From positions 1 to 51,641 of the forward strand of contig JBBILQ010000013.1 of NCBI GenBank assembly GCA_037444845.1: 51,641 bases of DNA. Reading direction: 5' to 3'. The notes under the pieces are model-generated. The model was given only the letters and a program-made list of their open reading frames with translations. It was not told where the DNA came from and searched no databases. The position numbers were made by a program, and so were the translations under genes. How positions within the stretch are numbered: the stretch's first letter is position 1; every line of letters begins with the position of its first letter. Source of the DNA: JARYMI01 sp037444845 (GTDB lineage Bacteria; Acidobacteriota; Aminicenantia; Aminicenantales; UBA8522). This document shows positions 1-7,866 of this stretch, in pieces.

Positions 1-104
1 TCGCTATCACGATAATTGGATTCCACATGGAGTACTTTTGCAGAATGGGAATTTCCTGTCGGCAATTTTAGGTGGCAGCAAGAATTGGCGTAGAAAAGTG
101 CTCT

Positions 105-186
105 GCCTGTCATCGCGAACACCGCTTGGGTGCGCGGCGATCTCATGATGACTGACTGAGATCACTTCGCTTCGCTCGTGATGACA
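105..186 (+). repeat. Dispersed palindromic repeat, copy 1
   Basis: The first 38 bases (105-142) match, in reverse complement, 46652-46689 with only a few differences. Both copies contain GCCTGTCATCGCGA followed by CACC and TTGGGTGCG. The unit is itself imperfectly palindromic: GTCATCGCGA near the left end faces CGTGATGAC near the right end. This is the style of a REP-like intergenic repeat. Nothing else is recognisable in 1-213. Confidence 0.7.
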
Positions 187-213
187 TAGTCAGGATATCA
201 ATTTTTCGACTGT

Positions 214-303
214 CTAATGGTGGCGGGAGAAATGGCGGTAGAGGTAGTAGGTCAGGACAAAGGAGACGAGAAAAATGAGCGCTGGAACGATGATGCCGAC
301 CAT
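214..303 (-). CDS. 29-residue single-span membrane peptide, symporter-associated
   Basis: This 29-codon frame begins with ATG at 303, two bases after the stop of the 38-codon gene before it. An AGGAAGGAG-like ribosome binding site overlaps that gene's end. The peptide starts MVGIIVPALIFLVSFVLTYY and ends in a basic/His tail (RHFSRHH), so it is one hydrophobic helix with a positively charged C-terminus. It is the last member of a four-gene run behind the sodium:solute symporter, each gene starting one or two bases after the previous stop. Very small membrane proteins beside SSS-family symporters are a known arrangement, so an accessory subunit is plausible. No catalytic function is indicated. 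The close coupling and good binding site argue that it is real; its shortness argues for caution. Confidence 0.6.
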   Translation of the reverse strand: MVGIIVPALIFLVSFVLTYYLYRHFSRHH

Positions 304-305
304 GG

Positions 306-422
306 CTACTCCTTCCTGTCGCGGCGCTTTTTGCGATAGGAATAAAACGCCAGCAAAAGCCCCAAGAAAGAAAAGAAATAGGCGATGCTCATCCCGGCGA
401 CAACATAAAAACTCTGGCTCAT
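306..422 (-). CDS. 38-residue single-span membrane peptide, symporter-associated
   Basis: The ATG at 422 lies one base after the TGA of the 96-residue gene upstream, and a GGGAGGAGTG ribosome binding site precedes it. The product begins MSQSFYVVAGMSIAYFFSFL, has a single helix of about 22 residues, and ends in a strongly basic tail (YRKKRRDRKE) that should face the cytoplasm. Together with the 29-residue gene that follows it forms the tail of the symporter operon. It resembles the short accessory peptides annotated next to SSS transporters in other bacteria, but I cannot confirm family membership by search. It could help assemble or stabilise the transporter. Confidence 0.68.
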   Translation of the reverse strand: MSQSFYVVAGMSIAYFFSFLGLLLAFYSYRKKRRDRKE

Positions 423-423
423 G

Positions 424-714
424 TCACTCCTCCCACCGGACAATTTTTTCCAGGTCCTCAAGGTATTTTTTCTGCTTCATCTCGTAATCCCCGGAGATGG
501 CCTTGAGCTTTGGGTCGATAATCCAGATCATGACAAGAAGAAGGACGACGCCGGCCCCGAGAAGGACCCAGCCATACCAGAGAAGAAGCAGGCTCAACGC
601 CGTCCCCACGGCCAGCAGAAGATAGACAATGGGCGAGATGACGAAGACCACATAATCCTCTTTTGTCCAGCGGTCAGCTTCCGCTGCCGTCCACTCTCTT
701 TTTATCCAGCTCAT
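424..714 (-). CDS. Small two-helix membrane protein, hypothetical
   Basis: This is a 96-residue protein. I chose the ATG at 714 because it sits one base after the symporter stop, with GGAAGCTGAG just upstream; a longer reading would overlap the symporter. The N-terminus is hydrophilic and Trp-rich (MSWIKREWTAAEADRW). It is followed by two adjacent hydrophobic helices at roughly 20-38 and 41-60, then a charged, probably coiled, C-terminus with DYEMKQKKYLEDLEK. No enzyme motif is visible. It is translationally coupled to the symporter and to the two tiny downstream genes, so it probably acts with the transporter in the inner membrane. The specific role is unknown. Confidence 0.72.
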   Translation of the reverse strand: MSWIKREWTAAEADRWTKEDYVVFVISPIVYLLLAVGTALSLLLLWYGWVLLGAGVVLLLVMIWIIDPKLKAISGDYEMKQKKYLEDLEKIVRWEE

Positions 715-715
715 C

Positions 716-2314
716 TCAGCTTCCTCCTTCCCGCGGCCTGAGGACCTGACCAATAAGCCCGCGTCTCTCCGCCTCCAAGCGCACTGGCTCCCACCAGCCC
801 AAGGGCCGGGACATGACATAGTACTTCACCAGGCGGTTCATATCCTCAGGCCTGGTCAGAAAAGTGACCGGAATGTAAACGAGAGCGCCCAGGATCATCA
901 TGATCCAGAACTGGAGATAGTCGGGGAGAACGGGAATGACGCGGAACTCGGGCAAGACCCAGACGACGAGCCAGCTAAATCCCAGGTTCGCGATCCATGA
1001 GGAGAGATAACCCCAGGCGTTGAACCGCCACCAGACGACTTGGAGAATGGAGGGAAGCCAGATGCCGGCGGCCATGATCCAGAGGGCAAAGATGAGCCAC
1101 TGGGTGATCTCCTTCATCATCAGGCCATAAAGAAAAGAGCCAAAGAGGAGGATGAGCGTCGAAATTCGCCCCACCCAGACAAGCTCTTTCTCCTTGGCCT
1201 CAGGTTTAAAATAGTGATGATAAAGGTCGCGGGTGGCATAAGACGCGCCTAAGTTGAGATGAGCCGAGATGGTGGACAGGTGGATGGCCACGACAGCCGC
1301 GAAAAACAACCCGATCATGCCAACCGGCAGATACTCAAAGCCTAACCGGTACCAGGCCATCTCGAACTTGGCCGTTTCCTGGATATTCGGATAGAGAGCG
1401 AAAAAACCCAGGATGGCAACGGCCCAGAGGGAGTTGCGGACGACGATGAGCGCTGTTCCTGACCAGATCGAGTAACTGGCGTCACGGACGGTCCTGGCCG
1501 ACTGGATGCGCTGCGCTTCAGGGTACCAATCAATGGCCGTGCCCATGCCGAACCCGCCGATGACGGCGATGACGAGCATGGTTAAGAACCAGACCAGGGG
1601 AAAATCGCCCGTTGTCAGCCCGGAAAAAGCAAAAGGGTTGAGCCGCCAGCTCTCGCCCAGAGCTTCGAGTTTTGTGATGATTCCCTTTGGACCGCCGGCG
1701 ACACTAATTCCCCAGAAGGAAACGATAACAATGACAAAGAAGGCGATGACTCCCTGCTGAAAATCGGACATGACCACGCCCCAGTAGCCGGCAGCGAGGA
1801 CATAGATGGCGCAGATCGTGGAAAAAAGGATTAGGCCGAGCCACTCAGGCCAGCCGAAAAGATAGCCGCACAGCTTGCCCATGGCCATACCCACCCAGCC
1901 CAGGACGAACATATTCATAAAAACTTGCCAGCCGGCGATCCAGCCCCGCAGGAGCTCCGCGCCCAGGCCAGAGAACCGCAGTGTCTGCCATTCAGCCTGG
2001 GTGTAGGCGAGGGAGCGGCGGAAAATCCGGGTCGAGGCAAAAGCCGAGATGGCGCACCAGGCCGAAAAAAACGTGTACCAGATTCCCCTCAGCCCGTAAT
2101 GGTAAATGACGCCGCTTACCCAGATCGGCGTGTCCGTGGCCGTGTGCGTGGCGTAAACCGAGGTAGCAGGAAGCCACCAGGGCAGCCCGCGGCCAGCCAG
2201 GAAGAAATCCGCCATCGACCTCTTCCCCAGCTTGTAGAAGAGGATGCCGCAGATGGTCATGAGGATGATGAAGGAGACGACCCAGAACCAGTCGAGAAAG
2301 GCGAATTGGACCAT
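716..2314 (-). CDS. Sodium:solute symporter family transporter
   Basis: A 532-residue polytopic membrane protein of SSS/SSF type with about 13 predicted helices, the usual size for the family. Recognisable features are the N-terminal helix followed by SMADFFLAGRGLPWW, the THTATDTPIW segment of helix 2, and the GTAIDWYPEAQR loop typical of sugar- and organic-acid-type members. It would couple inward sodium movement to uptake of an organic solute. The substrate cannot be read from sequence; the setting of glycan-degrading genes suggests a sugar or sugar acid. The ATG at 2314 follows an AAGGGGTGAG ribosome binding site. It heads a four-gene operon with three small membrane proteins downstream. 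The TonB receptor gene lies upstream on the same strand but is separated by a strong terminator. Confidence 0.9.
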   Translation of the reverse strand: MVQFAFLDWFWVVSFIILMTICGILFYKLGKRSMADFFLAGRGLPWWLPATSVYATHTATDTPIWVSGVIYHYGLRGIWYTFFSAWCAISAFASTRIFRRSLAYTQAEWQTLRFSGLGAELLRGWIAGWQVFMNMFVLGWVGMAMGKLCGYLFGWPEWLGLILFSTICAIYVLAAGYWGVVMSDFQQGVIAFFVIVIVSFWGISVAGGPKGIITKLEALGESWRLNPFAFSGLTTGDFPLVWFLTMLVIAVIGGFGMGTAIDWYPEAQRIQSARTVRDASYSIWSGTALIVVRNSLWAVAILGFFALYPNIQETAKFEMAWYRLGFEYLPVGMIGLFFAAVVAIHLSTISAHLNLGASYATRDLYHHYFKPEAKEKELVWVGRISTLILLFGSFLYGLMMKEITQWLIFALWIMAAGIWLPSILQVVWWRFNAWGYLSSWIANLGFSWLVVWVLPEFRVIPVLPDYLQFWIMMILGALVYIPVTFLTRPEDMNRLVKYYVMSRPLGWWEPVRLEAERRGLIGQVLRPREGGS

Positions 2315-2375
2315 GACTCACCCCTTTTTAGCCTGTGAGTTCACAGCATGAAGCCCGCGTCTCTGCCACATAAGA

Positions 2376-2409
2376 AAAGAGCCTGGAGGGCCGAAGCCCT
2401 CCAGGCTCT
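2376..2409 (-). terminator. Rho-independent terminator of the TonB receptor gene
   Basis: A perfect 15-bp stem (2376-2390 with 2395-2409) closes on a four-base loop that reads TTCG on the minus strand. It is followed by CTTTTCTT. It begins about 20 bases after the receptor stop codon, so it separates the receptor from the symporter operon. Confidence 0.88.
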
Positions 2410-2431
2410 TGGCGTCAGGCGTAGCTATTCG

Positions 2432-5400
2432 TCAGAACTGGAAGAGGACGTTGAACCTGAGCTTCCGCGAAGGATAGGTAATTCCGGAAATCCGGCCAAT
2501 CTGGGGCTCGTGAGCTCCGCCATAACCAGCGTTGGTCACAGCATCTTCGTTGAAAACATTGAGGATGTCGAGGGCCAGGCGGAGGCTTCCAAAATCGCCG
2601 AGCTTGATGGCTTTGTCCAGGCGCAGGTCGAGGACTGCTTCGCTCGGAAGATACCAGGGGTCCTTGGGGGCGATGGCAACGATTTGATTGCCGCCAGTGA
2701 TGATCACTCCGCCCGGTGGCTGGCCCCATTGCGTATGGACCGGATAGACTTCCAGCGGCCAGAGCGGACGGCCGGAACCGTAGCGGAAGCGAAAACCAAG
2801 GTCGACATCGGCGTACGGAATCAGGTAGGAGCCGGAGAGTTTGAACTCGTACTTCTGAGTGTGCGGGAGAGGCCCTTCCATCGAGTTAATCGTCTGGTTG
2901 AGGCCGGCCAGCCAGTTCGTGTCAAAGACCATCGGGCCCTCGACGTTGAAATCCTGGCGGATTGACCTGGCGGCCATGCCATCGGACCGGGACGTCAGGA
3001 ACGAGGCTAACATCTGCCAACGATTGGAGTATCTTTTCTTTAGCGTAAACTGGAGACCCTGGTAGGAGCGTTTAGGTTTGAACCCGTCGATTTCGGGCAT
3101 GTTCCTGACTTCCCTGTCTGTGTTAGTCCCTACCCAACCAATATCCGCGCCGTCGACCTTCCCGTCACCGTTGTAGTCCTTCCAGACGATGCCCCAGAGC
3201 TGAATCGTCTCACCGTACTTTGTTGTATAAGCCACCCTACTGTACTCGAACTCCTGCCCTGTCTGCCTATTCAGAGGCCAGTTAATGAAAATGTTCTTGG
3301 TGTGCTTATAGATATATGTAGCGCTGACCGACAAATCTGGGATCAGCTCCCTTTCCAGGTTGAGGGTAATCTGGTCTGTGTACTGATTCTTCAAATTATC
3401 GGCAACGTTAAGCTTCCAGGAATAGTCAACATTCTGGTATTCTGCCCACCAGGATGGCCGGGAACCGGGTGAGCGGTACTTAGGATCATGTAGCTTCCTT
3501 GCGGCGTTGGTCACTTCATCCGGGTCGACAAAGTTGTTGCCGTTCAGGTCAACTTCGCTGAACGGGACAAGGTAAAAGATATACCGATAGGTCGCTTCGG
3601 GCATGTCGGGTCCAAACCGGCGCAAATACTCAGCACTTAGCGGCAGAAAGTAGCGGCCATAGTTGGCCCTGAAAACGGTCTTCATGTCGCTCGTCAAGGC
3701 GAAAGTGAGGCCGAGGCGGGGAGCCACATTCTTGAGGTCGAAGATATTGGTCGTGCCCTTTCGTTCCCGGACGACTGGCGGCGGGTCGTTGATGCCCTCG
3801 GGCGTTGTGGGCTGCTCGTACACCTTGCCCTTGCCGTACTTGGCCGTCATCCTGTCGTAGCGGAGTCCCATGTTTATGGTCAGCCGTTTTGTCGGCGTCC
3901 ACTGGTCATCGAGGAAGAACCCGAACGAATCGTTGGTCCGGACTGTCAGGAAGGGGGGAAGCCACGTCTGGCGGTTGTAGAAAATCAGGCCCGTGGCGCC
4001 GTACCAGCTCCTGAGATAATTGATGTTCTGGGTCCAGGGCGCCGGGTAGGCAAAGTTGGCATAGCCATGGAAATAGCCACCCATCCAGTTGCCCCGTCCA
4101 ACTGTGTACTGAACGCCGAACTTGATATCGTGCTCCCCGAGAAAGTCCTCAGCATAGTGGGACATATCGACCTGGACAGTGTTCCGGCTGGATTTCTGGG
4201 CTTCCACATAGGGGAAAGCGCCGTTAATCCCGTATACGTTCCACTTCCACCAGTTGATATAACCCGGATGATCTGGAGCATCGTCCGGGATGTGCGGCTT
4301 GTCATCCCTCCAGAAACCCAGGTACTTGGCCGTGAAGATGGTCTTGCTGCCTGGCATCCACTGCCACTGGGAAGAAACGCTGTGGGTGACAGCGGCCTGT
4401 CCGTAAGTCATGGTCGAATCCCAGTGCGGGTTCCAGGTCCAGCCGTCGCCGTCGTTGTTCTCATAATGATAGGCTGCCCAGGCTCGATGGTTGGTAAATG
4501 GTTCAGCCGTAATCTTGATGTCGCCGAAGCGTCCCCAGTAGCGGCTTGGAACCTCGAAGAAAGGCTCTTTAGTCTGGGAGCGGATGTAATTAATACCGCT
4601 ATAAAACCAAATTCTGTCCTTGACGATCGGACCGCCTAAGGTGAAGTTCGCTTCATACTCTTTCGTGGCGTACTTAAGGATATCATCGCCTGCTCCGACA
4701 AACAGAGATTCAGGCCCGACCTTGCCAACTTCCACTTTCGCTGCGGGCAACGTGTCATAATCGGGCCGGCCAGGCTGGTTGTTTGCCGCCTTGCCTAAGA
4801 TGGAGTAAATGGCGGCGTTGCCGTGGAGGATGTTGCTTCCTGACTTGGTCAAAACATCGATGGCCACTCCAGAGAAGTTCCCGTACTCCGCTTTTGTCCC
4901 TAAGGCGATCACCCTGACTTCTTCAACAGCGTTGTAGTTGACCGCGACAAGGGATCCGGCTGCAGCTAAACGGGGGTTTGTCGTGTTGACGCCGTTGACG
5001 AGGAAGATATTCTCGTTCGAAGTGCTTCCGTAAGCAGTCGGGCTGGGAAGCCAGCTGCTGTCTTTGCCTTGAGGCTGCATTCCCGGCGTGGTCAGGGCCA
5101 GGTCGTAGAAGGCATCGCGGCTGGTGGGGAGCTTGTCCAGCAGCTCGCTCTCAAAGCTCGCCATAATCGTCGATGTCTTGGCATCGACCACTGGCGCAGC
5201 TCCCACCACGGTCACTGATTCCTCAATAGCTCCTGGCTCGAGGACGAGATCGAGGACAATTGTCTTTCCGGCAGAAATGCTGATGTTTTCCCTGACGACG
5301 GTTTTGAAGCCCTGGAGCGAGGTGGACAACGTATACGTGCCTATAGGCAGGTTAAGGAAGACGAAAGTCCCCTTTTCCGATGTGACCGCCGAGCGTTTGC

Positions 5401-5587
5401 CGGCGATAAGAGCAGGGCTTGCCACTTCCACGTTCACTCCCGGCAGAGGTAAACCAGTGTCGTCGGTTATGGTTCCGGTGATCTTTCCGTAGTCGATCGT
5501 CTGCCCTTGGACTGGATTCGTCATGAAAATGAGCAAGGCAAATGCGGTGAACAGGCTGAACAGGAGTTGACTTCTGTGTCGAATCAT
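2432..5587 (-). CDS. TonB-dependent outer-membrane receptor, Oar-like
   Basis: A 1051-residue outer-membrane receptor. Residues 1-28 are a signal peptide ending VQGQ. Roughly 33-115 form a carboxypeptidase-regulatory-like domain (GKITGTITDDTGLPLPGVNV). Roughly 120-250 form the plug, with FLVNGVNTTNP and the VEEVRVIALGTKAEYGNFSG region. The rest is a long beta-barrel ending in Phe (FNVLFQF), the usual barrel-insertion signal. It should import a large ligand using TonB energy. This architecture is common in Acidobacteriota-type genomes, which use it without a SusD lipoprotein; none is present here. The ATG at 5587 follows an ideal AAAGGAGGG. A LacI-type operator lies over the predicted transcription start and a LacI-family gene is divergent, so sugar-responsive repression is likely. 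Confidence 0.93.
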   Translation of the reverse strand: MIRHRSQLLFSLFTAFALLIFMTNPVQGQTIDYGKITGTITDDTGLPLPGVNVEVASPALIAGKRSAVTSEKGTFVFLNLPIGTYTLSTSLQGFKTVVRENISISAGKTIVLDLVLEPGAIEESVTVVGAAPVVDAKTSTIMASFESELLDKLPTSRDAFYDLALTTPGMQPQGKDSSWLPSPTAYGSTSNENIFLVNGVNTTNPRLAAAGSLVAVNYNAVEEVRVIALGTKAEYGNFSGVAIDVLTKSGSNILHGNAAIYSILGKAANNQPGRPDYDTLPAAKVEVGKVGPESLFVGAGDDILKYATKEYEANFTLGGPIVKDRIWFYSGINYIRSQTKEPFFEVPSRYWGRFGDIKITAEPFTNHRAWAAYHYENNDGDGWTWNPHWDSTMTYGQAAVTHSVSSQWQWMPGSKTIFTAKYLGFWRDDKPHIPDDAPDHPGYINWWKWNVYGINGAFPYVEAQKSSRNTVQVDMSHYAEDFLGEHDIKFGVQYTVGRGNWMGGYFHGYANFAYPAPWTQNINYLRSWYGATGLIFYNRQTWLPPFLTVRTNDSFGFFLDDQWTPTKRLTINMGLRYDRMTAKYGKGKVYEQPTTPEGINDPPPVVRERKGTTNIFDLKNVAPRLGLTFALTSDMKTVFRANYGRYFLPLSAEYLRRFGPDMPEATYRYIFYLVPFSEVDLNGNNFVDPDEVTNAARKLHDPKYRSPGSRPSWWAEYQNVDYSWKLNVADNLKNQYTDQITLNLERELIPDLSVSATYIYKHTKNIFINWPLNRQTGQEFEYSRVAYTTKYGETIQLWGIVWKDYNGDGKVDGADIGWVGTNTDREVRNMPEIDGFKPKRSYQGLQFTLKKRYSNRWQMLASFLTSRSDGMAARSIRQDFNVEGPMVFDTNWLAGLNQTINSMEGPLPHTQKYEFKLSGSYLIPYADVDLGFRFRYGSGRPLWPLEVYPVHTQWGQPPGGVIITGGNQIVAIAPKDPWYLPSEAVLDLRLDKAIKLGDFGSLRLALDILNVFNEDAVTNAGYGGAHEPQIGRISGITYPSRKLRFNVLFQF

Positions 5588-5710
5588 TTTTCCCTCCTTT
5601 TAAAATTCTTACCCAGTACTCTGCCTCCTCCTAATAACCTGGAAGAGACGCCTTTTGTCTTTGGGGTTGTATTTTTTTTTCTATCTCTCACCTCCTCAAA
5701 ACCGGTATTT

Positions 5711-5761
5711 TGTAAACGATTGCACAATAACTAAATTTATTTATTTTTTGACCTTTGTCAA
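5711..5761 (-). promoter_or_regulatory. Promoter and LacI-type operator of the TonB receptor
   Basis: On the minus strand TTGACA (5761-5756), a 16-base spacer and TAAATT (5739-5734) form a sigma70-like promoter. Just downstream, 5711-5724 reads TGTAAACGATTGCA on the plus strand. That matches 13 of 14 positions of the LacI/CcpA-type operator consensus TGWAANCGNTNWCA. The operator would cover the transcription start, which fits repression by the divergent LacI-family gene at 5854. Confidence 0.65.
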
Positions 5762-5853
5762 GTCTTTTGTTAGCATAATACGCATCTCCGTTTATGGTAT
5801 TCAATTGGGCGAAGCGTTATAAATTTTTTGTGTAGTGTCCGGGGAATGAAGAC

Positions 5854-6885
5854 ATGACGTCGATCAAAGCGATTGCCAGAATAGCCGGCGTATCCACGGC
5901 CACTGTGTCCAGGGTCGTCAACAATCACCCCTCGGTCAGTGAACCCACAAGAAAAAAGGTGAAGGAGGTTATTCTTGCCCTGGATTATCGTCCCAATGCC
6001 TTGGCCCGAGGGCTCAAGACGCGCACCTCAAAAACCGTAGGGCTGCTCCTTCCTGAAATCCAGAACATGTTTATTCCCGCTGTCACCTTTGGCCTGGAAG
6101 AGGTCTTAAAGGAAAACGAATACTCCGTCCTCCTGGCTTACACGTTTTATAACGACGACGAGGAATGCAGAAGCATCCTGGCTTTTGCCCAGAGGAAGAT
6201 AGATGCCCTTGTTCATATCGGAACCAGAGAATACGCGGAGAAAAAAATCAGTTTCATGAAAAATGTCTTAAGCGATATCCCCCTCTTCTTCGTAAGCGAC
6301 CTCATTCCTGAGGAGAATGCCTACTGTATTTACAATGATGAAGAAGAAGGTGCTTACCAGGCGACAAAATACCTCATCGAGCAGGGCCACACAGAGATCG
6401 CCTTCATCAACGGAAATCCGTTCTACACGAGCTATTTCAACAAGCGAAAGGGCTTCCTCCGGGCCCTTGACGAAGCCGGATTATGTTTTAACCCCTCTTT
6501 TTATGCTGACTACCGGACGAACCTCCAGGACGTCTATCAGCCAGCGGAAGCTTATGAGCTGGCAAAAAAAATCATGGGCTCCGGCCCTCCTCCGACAGCC
6601 TTTTTTGCGGCCAGTGACCTTCTGGCCATAGGCCTCATCAGATATCTCCATGAGAGGAAGATTTCCGTTCCCGATGTGTGTTCGGTTGTCGGCTTCGATA
6701 ATATCCCCATCGCCCAGCACATTCACCCTCCTCTGACAACTGTCGATCAGAAACCCCGGGAATTGGGCCAGTTCACAGGAAGACTGATTCTCAAGATCAT
6801 GAAAGATGGCCCCTTACCCGAAAAATGTTATTCCTTCATCCCCGCGCTGATTATCCGGGAGTCGAGCGGACGCAAAGAGGCTTAA
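5854..6885 (+). CDS. LacI-family transcriptional regulator
   Basis: A 343-residue protein of normal LacI length. Residues 1-60 are the helix-turn-helix and hinge (SIKAIARIAGVSTATVSRVV, then YRPNALARGLKTRTSKTVGL). The remainder is a periplasmic-binding-protein-like sensor domain with the typical TAFFAASDLLAIGLIRYL and VVGFDNIPIAQHIHPPLTTV segments. It should bind a sugar or sugar phosphate and release DNA. It is divergent from the TonB receptor, and the palindrome at 5711-5724 between them is its obvious operator. It is the only DNA-binding regulator recognised in the left half of the window, so it may also control the glycosidase operons, although I found no equally good operator elsewhere. 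The effector is unknown. Confidence 0.93.
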   Translation: MTSIKAIARIAGVSTATVSRVVNNHPSVSEPTRKKVKEVILALDYRPNALARGLKTRTSKTVGLLLPEIQNMFIPAVTFGLEEVLKENEYSVLLAYTFYNDDEECRSILAFAQRKIDALVHIGTREYAEKKISFMKNVLSDIPLFFVSDLIPEENAYCIYNDEEEGAYQATKYLIEQGHTEIAFINGNPFYTSYFNKRKGFLRALDEAGLCFNPSFYADYRTNLQDVYQPAEAYELAKKIMGSGPPPTAFFAASDLLAIGLIRYLHERKISVPDVCSVVGFDNIPIAQHIHPPLTTVDQKPRELGQFTGRLILKIMKDGPLPEKCYSFIPALIIRESSGRKEA

Positions 6886-6903
6886 CCCTTAACAAGCGGA
6901 AAG

Positions 6904-7854
6904 TTATTGATTCTTGAGTTCCTTGAGCTTGGCGATCAGCTGTTCAAGAAACTCAATTTTATCTTTTCTTGAATATCCCTTTTTCGCTCTTTCCAGGTAA
7001 TCGATGGCCCTGGAATAATCTCTCTGGTGGATGTAGCAGCGGCCGGCCATCTCCAGTAACTCGGGATCATCGGGTCGGACCGCCAGCGCCTTTTCAAACA
7101 CAGCCTGGGTTTCTGGAATCCGGTTCATCTCAAACAAAATCAGTCCGGCGTTGTAAAGACTTTCCACGCTCTTCGCGTCGAGCTCAGCGGCTTTATGGTA
7201 GTATTCGAGAGCTTTTTCCCGTTCTCCCTGCTCTTGATGGATGAGCCCAAGCTGGTGGTATGCGCCAGCAAAAGAAGGCGCCAGCTCTGTTGTTCTGGTA
7301 AACTCGGCTCGAGCCTCGGGAAGCATCTTCCTCTTAAAAAAAACCATGCCCCTGAGATAGCGGGCGTTGGCATCATTAGGGTTCCTGGCAATCATTCTGT
7401 CCAGGACGGCCGTGGCGCCGTCGAAATCTTCCTTTCTGATCTTCTCGACCGCCTCGCCGAAATCAGCCCTTGCTTCCTTGGTCATCTCCATTTCCCTGAT
7501 TTGCTCCCTCGTTGCCAGAACAATCGTGGCGATTTCTACTTTCTGCATCCTTTCCTGCGGTGTCTGCAGGTCCCATTTGTCCTCGAATGTCTGGTAGCTC
7601 TCCTTGCTTACAGCCACCGTGTAAGTGCCGTGGGGAAGGCCGGCCAGCTTGAACTCGCCCTTCTTATCTGTTTTCGTCCTATAACTCCGGCTCTTCGCCT
7701 CGTCCCGGAGGCTAATCTCCACGCCAACCAGAGGCTTTTTCTCGGTGTCCACAACCTTGCCGAAGACATAATACTCGCGGTACTGTCCAATTCCTGATGA
7801 GACGAACATAAAGAAAAAGACGAGTGAATAAAGAGCGTGTTTCCTGAGCCGCAT
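6904..7854 (-). CDS. Exported carboxypeptidase-regulatory/TPR protein
   Basis: A 316-residue protein with a signal peptide (residues 1-23, SSGIGQ at the cleavage region). Residues about 28-95 are a carboxypeptidase-regulatory-like beta-sandwich (YYVFGKVVDTEKKPLVGVEI and GEFKLAGLPHGTYTVAVSKE). A short linker follows, then about five tetratricopeptide repeats from residue 125 to 300 (for example NPNDANARYLRGMVFFKRK). TPR domains bind partner proteins, so this is probably a periplasmic scaffold. It is the last gene of an operon with the sulfatase-like/TPR gene (12-base gap) and the GH116 gene. The ATG at 7854 follows AGGAGG with 8-base spacing. It has no catalytic motif. Confidence 0.82.
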   Translation of the reverse strand: MRLRKHALYSLVFFFMFVSSGIGQYREYYVFGKVVDTEKKPLVGVEISLRDEAKSRSYRTKTDKKGEFKLAGLPHGTYTVAVSKESYQTFEDKWDLQTPQERMQKVEIATIVLATREQIREMEMTKEARADFGEAVEKIRKEDFDGATAVLDRMIARNPNDANARYLRGMVFFKRKMLPEARAEFTRTTELAPSFAGAYHQLGLIHQEQGEREKALEYYHKAAELDAKSVESLYNAGLILFEMNRIPETQAVFEKALAVRPDDPELLEMAGRCYIHQRDYSRAIDYLERAKKGYSRKDKIEFLEQLIAKLKELKNQ

Positions 7855-7866
7855 GTGAATGTCCTC

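Noticed and set aside
4067..4639. 190-codon plus-strand frame inside the TonB receptor gene
   Set aside because: The minus strand encodes conserved beta-barrel sequence throughout; the opposite frame shows no family resemblance.
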